Shown here piece by piece: positions 63,767 to 64,000 of a DNA stretch of 64,000 nt. A program made the position numbers and the translations under genes. The notes below the pieces were generated by a model. It did no database searches. It had not been told where the DNA came from and was given only the letters and a program-made list of their open reading frames with translations. Position 1 is the stretch's first letter, and each line of letters opens with the position of its first letter. The stretch is taken from assembly GCF_010211755.1 (NCBI RefSeq), contig NZ_PDWR01000004.1:62001-126000 (forward strand), read 5' to 3'. The stretch is from Pseudoxanthomonas sangjuensis (GTDB taxonomy: Bacteria > Pseudomonadota > Gammaproteobacteria > Xanthomonadales > Xanthomonadaceae).

Positions 63767-64000
63767 TCACTCCTTGAACATCAGGAACGCCGCGCCGACG
63801 ATCAGCGCGAACGCGGCGTAGTGGTTCCACTTCAGCGGCTGGCCGAGGAACCACGCCGAGAAGCCGGCGAACACGACCAGGGTGAGGATTTCCTGGATCG
63901 TCTTCAGCTGCACCACCGAGTACGCCGCGTTGCCGATGCGGTTGGCCGGCACCATCAGCGTGTATTCGAAGAAGGCGATGCTCCAGCTGGCCAGGATCGC
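63767..64000 (-). CDS. DMT family / DUF486 membrane protein, cut by window edge
   Basis: The C-terminal 77 residues of a small multidrug-resistance-like membrane protein of DUF486. The frame is open to base 64000 and reads ILASWSIAFFEYTLMVPANR, then AAYSVVQLKTIQEILTLVVF. An internal Met at 63955 is not the start, because the conserved text continues upstream. The transport substrate is unknown. Confidence 0.85.
   Translation of the reverse strand, partial: AILASWSIAFFEYTLMVPANRIGNAAYSVVQLKTIQEILTLVVFAGFSAWFLGQPLKWNHYAAFALIVGAAFLMFKE

Overview
The window is 64 kb of dense, GC-rich bacterial chromosome. Gene content and order point to a gammaproteobacterium of the Lysobacteraceae/Xanthomonadaceae (Lysobacter, Luteimonas, Thermomonas or Xanthomonas-like). 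Supporting features are the folC-dedD-cvpA-purF block, thrS-infC-rpmI-rplT-pheST-ihfA-merR-tRNA-Pro, gshB-tonB divergent from pilG-pilI-pilJ-chpA-chpB-chpC, acnD with prpF, and palindromic repeats of the kind common in this family. The genus cannot be fixed from sequence reading alone.

Layout: 1-3579 is a sulfate/thiosulfate ABC importer (binding protein cut by the window edge, then cysT, cysW, cysA). 3749-5561 holds a TorF-type outer-membrane protein converging on threonine dehydrogenase. 5734-11837 runs histidine phosphatase, folC (with an in-frame palindromic insert), dedD, cvpA, purF and a ferritin-like protein. 11892-14658 holds lpxH, gltX and zur. 14744-17584 is a three-gene membrane glycosylation unit on the minus strand, followed by etfQO. 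19656-24093 is acnD-thpR-prpF, part of the methylcitrate cycle with an RNA phosphodiesterase inserted. 24141-32080 is the translation block: a threonine leader peptide and attenuator, thrS, infC with an ATC start, rpmI, rplT, pheS, pheT, ihfA, a MerR regulator and tRNA-Pro(GGG).

32262-41602 is mixed: a cupin, dxs, an HNH nuclease with an almost leaderless promoter, a sirtuin, a methanethiol methyltransferase-like protein next to an alpha/beta-hydrolase-LuxR fusion with matching GGGACA-type dyads, an acyl-CoA dehydrogenase, a lipoprotein and a small protein. 41867-44669 holds a YoaA/DinG helicase and tsaB. 44670-45746 is the most foreign-looking part: a gene-free stretch with a repeat remnant and an AT-richer GIY-YIG-like gene. 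45759-58970 has tonB and gshB on the minus strand, divergent from the complete chemosensory-pili (Chp) operon for twitching motility. That operon includes a 2010-residue hybrid kinase with an internal 15-bp tandem repeat and a CheB homologue lacking the catalytic serine. 58986-64000 holds rsmE, bioA, nudE, cysQ, mazG, a DUF962 membrane protein and a cut DUF486 membrane protein.

No prophage, insertion sequence, CRISPR array or complete defence system was seen. The unusual signals are regulatory (thrS attenuator, infC start, LuxR-type dyads) and repeat-driven (folC insert, stop codons lying in repeat arms, chpA tandem repeat). All function calls are by reading motifs; no database search was run.
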